Shown piece by piece: positions 1 to 8,510 of a stretch of 18,373 nt of DNA. Under the pieces are notes generated by a model. It worked only from the letters and a program-made list of their open reading frames with translations. It was not told the origin of the DNA and made no database searches. Source of the stretch: Patescibacteria group bacterium UBA6263 (GTDB lineage Bacteria > Patescibacteriota > Gracilibacteria > Absconditabacterales > Absconditicoccaceae); NCBI GenBank assembly GCA_002441085.1, contig DJVF01000033.1:1-18373 (forward strand), given 5' to 3'. The first letter of the stretch is position 1. Each line of letters starts with the position of its first letter. A program made the translations under genes and the position numbers.

Positions 1-251
1 TTGGTATCTAAACTTGTTTCTTGAGAATCGGATATTGCAGGACTATTTGTTTCTTTGTTTAATTGTGTTGGTTTCTCATCTGGGTTTATATTTATATCAA
101 AATTTGGTTCAAAATCTGACTTTGGTTTGGGGTCATCAAAAAGATTGAGATTATCTTCTTCTGGAGCGGTATTTTGATCTAATGATATGTCAAAATTTAT
201 ATTATCATCATCAGTATTTCAGCCAATTGGTGGTCTATTTTCGTCTGACAT
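1..251 (-). CDS. Acidic low-complexity protein, N-terminal part only
   Basis: The gene starts with ATG at 251 on the minus strand and runs off the left edge with no stop, leaving 83 complete codons. The visible part is rich in Asp, Asn, Glu, Pro and Ser, with repeated patterns such as DININPDE and NLFDDPKPK. It has no hydrophobic segment and no signal peptide, and it looks disordered. One in-frame TGA (after PPIG) is read as glycine. A strong promoter lies upstream (TTGCAA, 17-bp spacer, TATAAT). I recognise no family. It could be the disordered N-terminal tail of a larger protein whose folded domain lies outside the window. Confidence 0.7.
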
Positions 252-306
252 AGGTAAATGCTAAGATATAAATATTTATCAAATTTATAAAACATTGATA
301 TCTTCA

Positions 307-335
307 ATTATATTTGAAAAGTGTTTATTTTGCAA
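307..335 (-). promoter_or_regulatory. Promoter of the 1-251 gene
   Basis: On the minus strand, -35 TTGCAA (330-335) and a perfect -10 TATAAT (307-312) are separated by 17 bp. This predicts a leader of about 50 nt. The -35 shares its outer bases with the first unit of the hairpin repeat array at 333-504. Confidence 0.6.
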
Positions 336-504
336 ATTTTCTTATAGAAAATTTATAAACAAATTTTGAATATCAAAATTTACAAGCAAATTTTCTTAGA
401 CAAAATTCATAAACAAATTTTCTTAGACAAAATCTATAAACAAATTTTGGTGTTCGAAATACAATCAAATTTTTTATATTGTAAAAATTATCAATAAATT
501 TTTA
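333..504. repeat. 27-bp AT-rich tandem hairpin repeats
   Basis: Four units of exactly 27 bp follow each other (333-359, 360-386, 387-413, 414-440), each beginning CAAATTTT. Degenerate units follow to about 504. Each unit is an inverted repeat with a 7-nt centre: unit 1 is AAATTTT-N7-AAAATTT and unit 2 has the same stem with a different centre. Units 3 and 4 keep 5-6 bp of stem with the centre CTTAGAC. The last hairpin (482-504, an 8-bp stem with a 7-nt loop) follows the comFC stop and may help end that transcript. A solitary copy lies upstream of pilT. Confidence 0.75.
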
Positions 505-537
505 AATTGATTTATATTTATTTATGATTGATTTCAA

Positions 538-1254
538 TTAACTATTGTGTCTTCATAAAACTGCTCATCGTATAGATGTTTGAGGGTACATAGCTTGGAT
601 AGTTTGTGATATTTCATTGATTGTAGCTCATGTAGTAGTGACGTCATCTACAACAATTATTATTTCATTTCATTGGATTTGCTTAATCGCGGATTGTTTG
701 ACTTTGAAAATACTTTTGAGATTTTTTTCTCTTTGAATCTTAGATAATCATACTTGTTGGCGAGTATGTTTGGTCTTTTGTACTATATCGATACATTCTA
801 GATTGAGTTTGTCTGCCAATAATTTGGCAATCTCTTTGGATGGATTGTATCATTTTACAAAATATTTTCTATATCGATGTGAAGGTACATATGAAATAAA
901 TATTTTTTGTTTCAAAACATTGATTTGATAATTTAATATTTGATTGGTTTGGATTACCAAAAAAAGTCTTTGAGCCAAAAATTCTGATATATGTTTTTTA
1001 TGAAAATATTTGAGTCTAAAAATCAGATTTTTGAGTGTCTGATCGTATGAAAATCCAATTATCAATCATTTTAAATGTGAATTTGATTTGTTTTTGCAGC
1101 CAAAGCATGTTTGATAAAATTTGCTATAAGTGTGGCAATATGGGCATATTTCTGGGTGTGGTATTAGTTTTTTTTTGCATTGTGGACAAAGATATTCTCA
1201 TTTTTGAGAACAATTGATACAATACTTTGGGAATAAAAAATCTATTATTTTCAT
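538..1254 (-). CDS. comFC: ComF family protein (phosphoribosyltransferase-like, DNA uptake)
   Basis: 238 aa, ATG at 1254 and TAA at 538-540, reading several TGA as Gly. The N-terminus has four CxxC pairs typical of the ComF zinc domain (C12/C15, C23/C26, C37/C40, C50/C53). The middle has the ComF-typical stretches KGYNPSKEIA and TRQQVGLSKIQREKNL. Residues about 201-211 form the PRPP-type loop VVDDVTTTGAT. ComF proteins are cytoplasmic and are needed for natural transformation, acting on incoming single-stranded DNA; the exact biochemical role is unsettled. The start lies only 7 nt after the pilT stop, so the two are almost surely co-transcribed, linking uptake pilus and DNA import. The hairpin array downstream may act as its terminator. 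Confidence 0.92.
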
Positions 1255-1261
1255 GTTTATT

Positions 1262-2356
1262 TTAGTTTTCTATTATACCTCTACTTCTCAACTCTTTGGA
1301 AAGATATATAGGATCATTTGCATTGTCTATAGCATCTTGTGTGGTGATCTTTTTGTCTGCTACCAAATTTATTAGTTCTTCTTCCATCAATTGCATTCAG
1401 TATTTTTTGCTTGTGAATATTGTGTTGTTGATCATGTTTGTTTTGTTTTCTCTGATCATATTTTCTATAGCTGTATTGTTTGTCATGATTTCCATAGCCA
1501 ATGCCATAGATTCTCAGCCTTGAGATTTTATAAGTTTTTGAGATATTATAGCAAGTAAGTTTTCTGCTAGTTGGACTCTAATTAGATTCTGTTGTTCAGA
1601 TGGAAAAGATCACACTATTTTGTTTAGAGTCTGTATAGATGATCTGGAGTGTATAGAGGCTAATAATAGATGTCATGTCTCAGCCAATAATATTGCGTTT
1701 CTGATACTATCTAAATCTCTCATTTCTCATAGAAGTATCACATCAGGTCTTTGTCTAAGTGTAAATCTAGTAGATGGTCCAAATCCAGTAATATCTTTTC
1801 ATAATTCTTTTTGTTCTATGATGGATTTTGCGGGTGTAAATTTGTATTCTATAGGGTCTTCTAGTGTGATTATATGTTTGGAATAATTTAGATTGATTTC
1901 TTCTAGAATAGCTGCTAATGTAGTAGATTTTCATGATCATGTTGGTCATGCTACCAATATTATTCAACTGGTTTTGGATGCCAACTCTTTGAGTACGGGA
2001 GGTAATCATAATTGATCTATAGTAGGAGGTCTTTCCATAAGCAATCTAGAAACTATCATAATATGTCATTGTTGTTTGGATATATTTATTCTATAGCGTC
2101 TGCCATTGTTGGATACTCACAAATCAATACTCAAATTTTTGGTAAAATATTCTGCTCTATCTGGCTTTACTAGTTTTTCTTTGATTTCATTTAGATTTTC
2201 ATCAGTCATGATTGGTAAATTTTCCAATCTATGTAATTGGTTATTTATTCTGAGTGTTGGGTATTCTCCAAATGTTAGATACAAATCTGAAGCTTTGTTT
2301 TCTGCCATCAATAGATGCAAGTCTATGTATTTATTGTCTCATATTTTGATCTTCAT
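1262..2356 (-). CDS. pilT: Type IV pilus retraction ATPase PilT
   Basis: 364 aa, ATG at 2356. The N-terminal PAS-like domain (about 10-115) includes ASDLYLTFGEYPTLRINNQL, typical of PilT/GspE ATPases. Walker A is GPTGSGKST (137-145), with all three glycines written TGA. The Asp box is around TLEDPIEY (164-171), Walker B is VILLGEMRD (206-214) and the His box is TGHLLLASIHS (227-237). Length matches PilT (about 345-370) rather than the longer PilB, and there is no N-terminal extension. Hexameric PilT sits at the cytoplasmic base of the pilus and powers retraction for twitching, attachment or DNA pull-in. It leads a two-gene unit with comFC. No extension ATPase or pilin gene is in the window. 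A homologous retraction role is inferred from family. Confidence 0.93.
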
Positions 2357-2386
2357 ACTGGATTTTTAATATAATAAACTACTGTA

Positions 2387-2414
2387 ATGATAAATATTTT
2401 TTGTAAATTTGCAA
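2387..2414 (-). promoter_or_regulatory. Promoter of pilT-comFC
   Basis: On the minus strand, -35 TTGCAA (2409-2414), a 16-bp spacer and -10 TATCAT (2387-2392) precede the pilT ATG by about 30 nt. The -35 abuts a solitary copy of the 27-bp hairpin repeat in the same geometry as at the 1-251 gene. Confidence 0.5.
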
Positions 2415-2438
2415 ATTTTATCTTAATAAAATTTACAA
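2412..2438. repeat. Solitary copy of the 27-bp hairpin repeat
   Basis: It begins CAAATTTT like the units at 333-440, is also 27 bp, and forms a 7-bp stem AAATTTT/AAAATTT. It ends TTTACAA, close to the second unit of the array. It overlaps the -35 of the pilT promoter by three bases. Confidence 0.55.
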
Positions 2439-2494
2439 TTCTTTAGTTTCTTACAAAGTTTTAGTGTTTGAAATGCAAATTTGAGATGTATAAA

Positions 2495-2534
2495 CCTGAC
2501 TATCGTCAGGCAGGCCTGACTGCCGATAGGCAGG
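2495..2534. repeat. GC-rich 40-bp palindrome (REP-like)
   Basis: Two adjacent 20-mers, 2495-2514 and 2515-2534, are reverse complements of each other at 17 of 20 positions. Both start CCTGACT and end CAGG. The element is about 60% GC in very AT-rich surroundings, so it stands out as a mobile or structural palindrome. I see no coding capacity. Confidence 0.75.
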
Positions 2535-2551
2535 CGTAAAAATTTTAGAAT

Positions 2552-2586
2552 AAAAAAATCCCGGACGAATACGCCGGGATTTTTTA
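2552..2586 (-). terminator. Rho-independent terminator (probably bidirectional)
   Basis: The stem is ATCCCGG/CCGGGAT, extended by A-runs and T-runs on either side, with a 9-nt loop (2565-2573). It lies just after the stop of the minus-strand STAS-like gene. The A-tract and T-tract are symmetrical, so it could work in both directions. Confidence 0.85.
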
Positions 2587-2612
2587 TGGCTTAATTTGCG
2601 ATTTTTGAAAGT

Positions 2613-3023
2613 TTAATTTGCGCTTAAAGTTGTCATTATCGCAGCTGATTCTAATGTCTCTGCAATCATGATCATCTTGGCAGGACATTCAGCAATCCTC
2701 ATTATTTCTCTTATCTTTTCTGGATTGCCTACGAATAGACATTTTGTATTGAAGCGTTTATCTAACTTACACATTAGTTTGTAGTAAGATAGAATTTTGT
2801 CAACATTTACTGCTTCTTCATTGCTCCACGGTTTAAAAGCCTGTAAAAAGTCAAATAGTATTGGCTTTTCTTTTGTTTTTGATAGTCCCATTTTGCCAAA
2901 TTTGGCTAGCGGAACGTTTTGTAAGGCTACCCCATTTATATTTATGAAGTTTTCTACTTCGTTGTTAAAGGGGTGGATAACAATAGGGATTCTGTTGAAT
3001 GTTAATTCGGATTTTTTGTTCAT
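2613..3023 (-). CDS. Small STAS-like protein, no TGA glycine codons
   Basis: 136 aa, ATG at 3023. The C-terminal half (about 73-133) has the layout of a STAS (anti-sigma-antagonist) domain: a long helix DKILSYYKLMCKLDKRFN, a strand KCLFVG, a helix PEKIREIMRIAE, a strand MIMIAET and a last helix. The N-terminal third is less clear. Family assignment is by fold pattern only. I see no obvious phosphorylatable Ser/Thr loop. It is monocistronic, with its own promoter and a strong terminator. Its four glycines are GGG, GGC, GGA and GGC with no TGA, and its base composition looks less AT-rich than its neighbours. It lies between two palindromic elements. This may be a recent import from a standard-code genome or plasmid. 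Four glycines are few, so chance is not excluded. Confidence 0.6.
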   Translation of the reverse strand: MNKKSELTFNRIPIVIHPFNNEVENFININGVALQNVPLAKFGKMGLSKTKEKPILFDFLQAFKPWSNEEAVNVDKILSYYKLMCKLDKRFNTKCLFVGNPEKIREIMRIAECPAKMIMIAETLESAAIMTTLSAN

Positions 3024-3049
3024 ATTTTTTTATTTTTGTTTGACATTTT

Positions 3050-3077
3050 GTTATAATGTTTTGTGATATGAATTCAA
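3050..3077 (-). promoter_or_regulatory. Promoter of the STAS-like gene
   Basis: On the minus strand, -35 TTGAAT (3072-3077), 16-bp spacer, -10 TATAAC (3050-3055), about 27 nt before the ATG. Confidence 0.45.
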
Positions 3078-3102
3078 GGGTAAGTTGGATAATTTGACTT
3101 TT

Positions 3103-3170
3103 TTGTCATATCGAGCGAAGAGATATCTCTAATAAACTAAGAGATTTCTCCATTACAGTCGAAATGACAA
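3103..3170. repeat. 68-bp imperfect inverted repeat
   Basis: Outer arms TTGTCAT (3103-3109) and ATGACAA (3164-3170) are perfect complements. Inside, ATCGAG faces GTCGAA, and GAGATATCTC faces GAGATTTCTC. The structure resembles the TTGTCAT-type palindromic intergenic repeats common in bacterial genomes. It lies between the divergent STAS-like gene and valS. Confidence 0.6.
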
Positions 3171-3210
3171 GTTAATTAAGATGTAAAGTTAATATAGTGA
3201 TAAATATTTC

Positions 3211-3238
3211 TTGAAATAAAAATTTAGAAACGTAGAAA
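3211..3238 (+). promoter_or_regulatory. Possible valS promoter
   Basis: TTGAAA (3211-3216), 16-bp spacer, TAGAAA (3233-3238). The -10 matches the consensus at only 4 of 6 positions, so this is tentative. Confidence 0.3.
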
Positions 3239-3289
3239 TACCAAAGCATAAAAATGCAAATGTTTTTTATTCAATTTAGAAATTTGATA

Positions 3290-5725
3290 ATGTGAAATAA
3301 ATACACACCAAGGGAAGTAGAAAAAAAATGGCAAAAATATCGAGAAGAGAATCAGACTTATAAGTTTAAAGAAGATATATCTTTGCCTATATATAGTATA
3401 GATACACCGCCGCCTACAGTTTCGTGAAAAATACATATAGGACATATATATTCTTATACTCAAGCGGAGGTCATAGCTAGGTACAAGAGAATGAATGGTT
3501 ATAATGTATTTTATCCTATGTGATATGATAATAATGGTATCCCAACCGAGCAACTTGTAGAGAGAGAGCTTGGAATAAATATCAAAGATGTAGAACGTAA
3601 GGATTTTATAATCAAATGTCTGGAAATAGTACAAAAGTACAAAGTAATATACGAGAATCTTTGGAAATCTATATGATTGTCTGTAGATTGGAATAGGATG
3701 TATACGACTATCTCTCCAGAAGTTCAACAAATAGCTCAAAAAACATTTGTGAAACTTTATAAAGAATGAAATATAGTTTGTAAGGATTTTCCAGCTCTTC
3801 GATGTACCAAAATGCAAACTACTGTTGCTCAAGCAGAGACAGAAGAACAAGAGTTTAATGAATTTTTTAACTATTTGAATTTTACTTTAGAAGATTGAGA
3901 AAAACTTGTAATAGCTACTACTAGACCAGAACTATTGGTTTCTTGTTTGGCTGTATTTGTTCATCCAGACGATGAGAGATTTGTACAATATATTTGAAAA
4001 AAAATTATCACTCCACTGAGAGTGGAAGTCCCTATTTTGGCTGATGATAAGGTAAAAATGGATAAGTGAACTGGAGTAGTAATGTGTTGTAGTTATGGTG
4101 ATGAAGTAGATGTCTATTGGATACAAAAATATAATTTGCAAGAAAAAATATCTATAGATAGATACGGTAGGATGCTAAATACTTGAGTGGAATGATTAGA
4201 TTGATTGAAAGTAAGCGAAGCTAGAGAAAAAATTATGCAAATATTTGAATCAAAATGAGATATAGTAGTAAAAAGGGATCCAATAGTTCAATCGAAACAA
4301 ATCTCAGAAAGAGGTAAGGTTCCAGTTGAAATATTACCCGTTAAGCAACGATTTGTAAATTTGCTAGATAAAAAACAAATATTACTTGAACAAAATAATA
4401 AAATGGATCGATATCCAGCTTTTATGAAAAAGAGATCTGATGACTGGGTAGAAAATTTGCAACGAGATTGGAATATTTCCAGATCTAGAAAATTTGGAAT
4501 ACCTATCCCTGTATGGACATCCAAATCTACTGGTGAAATAATTTTGCCAAGCGAAGAACAATTGTCTAGATGAGTCATAGATCCTAGCGTAGATATACCA
4601 GATGGATATAATCAAGATGACGTTGTGCCTGAAACTCTAGTTTTGGATACTTGGTTTACATCATGATTGACGCCATATATAAATCAAAGATTTCTTGAAA
4701 GAGATGGCTATAAACAAAATATTCTTCCTATGGATTTGAGGCCACAGGCTCATGATATTATACGTACTTGGTTGCTTTATACTACTTTGCATACATATTT
4801 TAGAGACTCAACAATACCATTTAAAAATGTTATGATTTCTGGATTTCTGTTGGCTGCCAAATGAGAAAAATTTGCCAAATCCAAATGAAATGCAAAATTT
4901 GATCCAGAATCTTTGATAGAAACTCGATGAGCTGATGCTGTGAGATATTGGGCTTTGTGAATGCAATTAGGTAAAGATGCTTTTTTTGATGAAAATGATT
5001 TGAAAAATTGACAAAAATTAGTCACCAAGCTTTGGAATGCTTTCCAATTTGTGAAGATACAACTCGAAGATTATAATGTTTCAGTGTCTCAATGATTCAA
5101 TGTTTCAACTATTTTGGAAACTGATAAATGGATATTAGTTAGGCTACAAGAAACCATAACTACTATGAGAAGTTATCTAGATAAATATGAATATGGTTTG
5201 GCCAAGATACATTTTGAAGATTTTTTCTGGAAAGATTTTTGTGATAATTATTTGGAAATGGTCAAAGTGAGACTTTATAAGCCAGAGCTATTTGAAAATG
5301 GAGAATCAAAAAAAATAGCTGCACAATGGACTTTGTATAATGTTTATTATGCTATAATCAGATTAATATCTCCTTATATGCCACATATAGCTGAAGAGAT
5401 ATACCAAGATTACTATAAACAATTTGAGTCAATAGCCTCAGTCAATGTCGCAAAATATCCTGAGGTAAGTGACTATACTGTGTTTGATAATATACAAAAA
5501 ATAAAATCTGATTTTGATTGTTTTTTGGAAGTGGTAGAATATGTCAGAAAATTCAAAACAGAAAAACAAATTTCTATGTGAGCAGAAATCGAAAAGCTAA
5601 TTATCAAGTGATCAAAAGATTATATTGAAATTCTAAAAAACTATGTAGATGATCTTATTGGTGTAACAAAAGCAAAGACTATTCACCGAGAAATTGGTGA
5701 AAATATTGAATACGATATTATCTAA
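3290..5725 (+). CDS. valS: Valyl-tRNA synthetase (archaeal/rickettsial-like form)
   Basis: 811 aa, class I synthetase charging tRNA-Val with valine in the cytoplasm. The start at 3290 gives MGNKYTPREVEKKW, the usual N-terminus; in-frame ATGs at 3254 and 3260 would add a hydrophobic stretch unlike the family. The HIGH motif is in PPPTVSGKIHIGH (residues 49-52). NVFYPMGYDNNGIPTEQLVE is typical of ValRS, and this version is closer to the archaeal/Rickettsia type. The editing domain has ATTRPELL, and DWCISR is replaced by DWNISR. The KMSKS loop reads KFAKSKGN (about 527-534), keeping the second lysine. The C-terminus is short and lacks the long coiled-coil arm of most bacterial ValRS. 22 of 40 glycines are TGA. 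It stands alone, followed by an AT-rich gap. Confidence 0.95.
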
Positions 5726-5789
5726 ATATATATACTCATATATTATTATAATTTTATTTGGTTTTGGATTTTCTGTATCAAAAAATCTA

Positions 5790-5817
5790 TTGAAAAATAG
5801 TTTGTTAGTTTTAATAT
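5790..5817 (+). promoter_or_regulatory. Possible promoter of the sodB cluster
   Basis: TTGAAA (5790-5795), 16-bp spacer, TAATAT (5812-5817; 4 of 6). It predicts a leader of about 60 nt, with a short inverted repeat TTAGTTT/AAACTAA around it. Confidence 0.3.
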
Positions 5818-5884
5818 ATTGATGTTTGATAGAAACTAATATTTCATAAATACTATAAAATTTTAATATTTAATTGATGATAAA

Positions 5885-6460
5885 ATGATAGAATTAAAAA
5901 AATTGCCTTATGAAATCAATGCTTTGGAGCCCTATATTGATCAACAAACTGTAGAATTGCATTATAGCAAACATCATAAATGATATGTAGATAAGTTGAA
6001 TTTGTTGATAAAATGAACTGAATTTGAAAATATGTGACTGGAAGAAATTGTTTTGAAATCTGATTGAACAATATTTAATAATGCTGGTCAGGTCTGGAAT
6101 CATGATATTTATCGAAATTGATTCAAATCTTGATGATCCAATATTTCTGGAAATATTTTGACAAAAATTCAAGAGAAATGGTGATCTTTTGAAAAATTTC
6201 AAGAGGCTTTTACAAATTTGGCTATTTCTCATTTTGGTTCTGGTTGGATATGGTTGGTCCAAGATAATAATGGAGAATTGAATATAATCAATACACCTAA
6301 TGCTGATTGTCCACTTACCAAATGACTCAATACATTGCTTGGTATAGATGTATGGGAGCATTCTTATTATCTGAAATATCAAAATCGTAGATTGGACTAT
6401 ATAAATAATATATGGAATATCATCGATCGAGATAGAGTAAATCAGCTTTTGAAGATTTAA
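5885..6460 (+). CDS. sodB: Superoxide dismutase, Fe/Mn family
   Basis: 191 aa, cytoplasmic, converts superoxide to hydrogen peroxide and oxygen. Metal ligands fit the family: H26 (in LHYSKHHKGY), H73 (in QVWNHDIY), D155 and H159 (in DVWEHSYYLKY). Q69 in NNAGQVWNH is at the position where iron-type enzymes carry the outer-sphere glutamine, so iron or cambialistic use is more likely than strict Mn. The usual HTFYW after the second ligand is altered to HDIYRNG. There is no signal peptide. 9 of 15 glycines are TGA. The yraN-like gene follows after 25 nt, starting a plus-strand run that continues to the ferredoxin. Confidence 0.95.
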
Positions 6461-6485
6461 TGATTTATGATATTTTATCAAAAAA

Positions 6486-6833
6486 ATGTCTAATCTATAT
6501 AACAAAACAAAGTGATATGACTGAGAAGAAATAGTAGTAAATTATTATCGCAATAAGTGATATGATATAATTTCTCAAAATTATACTATAAAATGATGAG
6601 AGGTAGATATTATAGTAGAATCTACTAAGGAAGTCGTTTTTGTAGAAGTAAAAGTAGTGGATGGATTGGATGATATTTCTGGTATAGTAAATCCCAAAAA
6701 AATGTCTTTTTTGGAAAAGACTATTGAAGATTATATTTACAAGCAAAATATAGATAAAGATATTAGACTTGATGTTGTATTTGTCAAGGATAAGTCTATA
6801 TTCCAAGTATATGAAAATGTCACTAATTCTTAG
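6486..6833 (+). CDS. yraN: YraN/UPF0102 family nuclease-like protein
   Basis: 115 aa, ATG at 6486, stop TAG. It matches the UPF0102 plan: GYDGEEIVVNYYRNKGYDII, then N-YTIKGGEVDIIVE and VVFVEVKVVDG. E39, D41, E54 and K56 form the restriction-endonuclease-like E-x-D...ExK core. The family is predicted to be a small Holliday-junction-resolvase-like nuclease, and its true substrate is poorly known. It lies 25 nt after sodB and 36 nt before the protease gene, so it probably shares their transcript. Many of the glycines are TGA, including both in the GGEVD motif. Confidence 0.88.
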
Positions 6834-6869
6834 TATGATATTTTGTATGTTTATAAAATAAAAATTTTA

Positions 6870-8090
6870 ATGAGAAAAATAAATATAATATTGTTGTTTC
6901 TTTTTGGTATATTTATATGAGTGTTTTTGTCAAAGTTTGAATTTGATTTGGATAAATATATTAGTGTAGATGCCCAGGATCAAGAAATCAACTTGCAAAA
7001 AAAATATAGTCGTTTTGAAGAAATTGAAAAGATATTAAAAAGAGAATATTATGATCAAAATCTATTATTGAGCTGATATGATCTGATGATAGATAGTGCT
7101 TTGTCAGCTTATGTGGGATCTATAGATGATCCTTATACTGTATATATGGATAGACAACAATCTTCATGATTTTATAGCGATTTGAAATGAGAAAAAGATT
7201 TCGAATGAATATGAGCTTATGTGATGAAAAAAGATTATTATATTTTGATAGAAGAAGTTTTGAAAAATTCGCCAGCTTTTAATGCTGGATTGGTACATTT
7301 GGATCGTATCTTGATGATATGATCTGGATATACAGAAAAAATGACTGTAGATGAGGCTGTCTCCAAAATTAGATGACCACAATGAACAAAAGTTTTTTTA
7401 TTGATAGAGAGATATGATAAAGATGGTAATAGAGAAATATTAGAAAAAGAAGTTATAAGAGATAAATTGATTATACCATCTGTTGTAAGCGAAGTTTTTG
7501 AACAAGATTGACTAAAAATATGATATTTGGAAATCTATATGGTAGGAGAAGAAACTGAAAATATATTTGATAGAGAAATCAAATCTTTGATAAATCAGAA
7601 TATAGATTGAATTATATTGGATCTTAGATGAAATGGATGATGATTTTTGCCTATTGCGGTTGAGATATCTTCTCATTTTATTCCTGCCTGAGAAACTATA
7701 GTAACGGCTAAATATAAAATATTTTGAGATGAAATATATAAATCTAAATGATATAATGATTTACAATCTTTGGCTGTCGTCGTTTTGGTAGATGGTATGA
7801 CAGCTTCGGCTGGAGAGATTATAGCTATGGCATTACAAGAGATTAGATGAGCAACTTTGATTGGAACACAGACTTTTGGTAAATGATCTATACAGACATT
7901 GAAAGAATTTGACGATGGTTCTATACTCAAATATACTATATGAAAACGATATTCTCCTGAATGAAAAAATATAGATAAAATTTGAGTATCTCCAAATGTA
8001 GTTATTGAATTTGATATAGATGCTTATAAAAATGATAATATAGATAATCAATTGGAAGAAGCAAAAAAAATATTAATTTATAATTTATAA
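6870..8090 (+). CDS. ctpA: Carboxyl-terminal processing protease (S41, CtpA-like)
   Basis: 406 aa. An uncleaved signal anchor lies at about 4-20 (INIILLFLFGIFIGVFL), so the enzyme faces the cell exterior. A PDZ domain (about 112-185) includes SPAFNAGLVHLDRI. The S41 catalytic domain (about 205-385) includes GIILDLRGNGGGFL, the catalytic Ser313 in DGMTASAGEI and Lys338 in TFGKGSIQT, the Ser/Lys dyad of tail-specific proteases. Length is normal for the family (400-450). Such proteases trim C-termini or remove damaged exported proteins. The ferredoxin gene starts 6 nt after its stop, so they are co-transcribed. The link to the neighbouring SOD suggests envelope or stress upkeep, which is inference. 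Confidence 0.94.
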
Positions 8091-8096
8091 AATATA

Positions 8097-8426
8097 ATGG
8101 TAGTAAAAGTAAAAATCAATGATTCAAATTGAAATTTGGTTTGAGAGTTTATATGAGAAGATAATATTAGCTTCTCTAAAATGGCAGAAAAAAATAATAT
8201 AGAAATACCTGTATCATGTGGTATGGGAGCTTGTTTTGCTTGTGCTTGCAAGATTGTGAGTTGAAATGAATTTATAGATATATGAAAGATATCTGTCCCC
8301 TTAGTAGATCTGGAAGTAGATGATAATAATAATTATAAAGATGTTTTGACTTGTATAGGAGGTATAAAATCTGAATATATAAAAGATAATAATGAATATG
8401 AAATAATCTTACAAAAAATGATATAA
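8097..8426 (+). CDS. 2Fe-2S ferredoxin
   Basis: 109 aa, plant/adrenodoxin-like fold. Cluster ligands are visible as C41-x4-C46-x2-C49 in SCGMGACFACACK and C86 in DVLTCIG, with one additional cysteine at 51. It is a soluble one-electron carrier. No reductase or oxygenase partner is next to it, so the partner is unknown. It starts 6 nt after ctpA, and its start region has no Shine-Dalgarno sequence. Several glycines are TGA. Confidence 0.9.
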
Positions 8427-8510
8427 GAAATATTTATATTAGAATGTATGATTGTTGTGTTATATTTTGAGGTAAATGTTTGTTTGTTGTTTAAATAGGA
8501 ATGTGATATA

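Noticed and set aside
452..470. GTTCGAAAT resembling a tRNA T-loop
   Set aside because: No acceptor or anticodon arms surround it; it belongs to the degenerate part of the hairpin array.
1620..1886. Plus-strand standard-code frame opposite pilT
   Set aside because: It is antisense to clearly conserved PilT motifs and has no recognisable domain; it is a shadow.
3040..3057. TTGACA followed by TATAAT on the plus strand
   Set aside because: The spacer is only 6 bp, too short for a sigma-70 promoter.
3290..5725. Idea that valS and other genes are pseudogenes with many stops
   Set aside because: All interruptions are TGA at conserved glycine positions, never TAA or TAG, and no frameshifts are needed.
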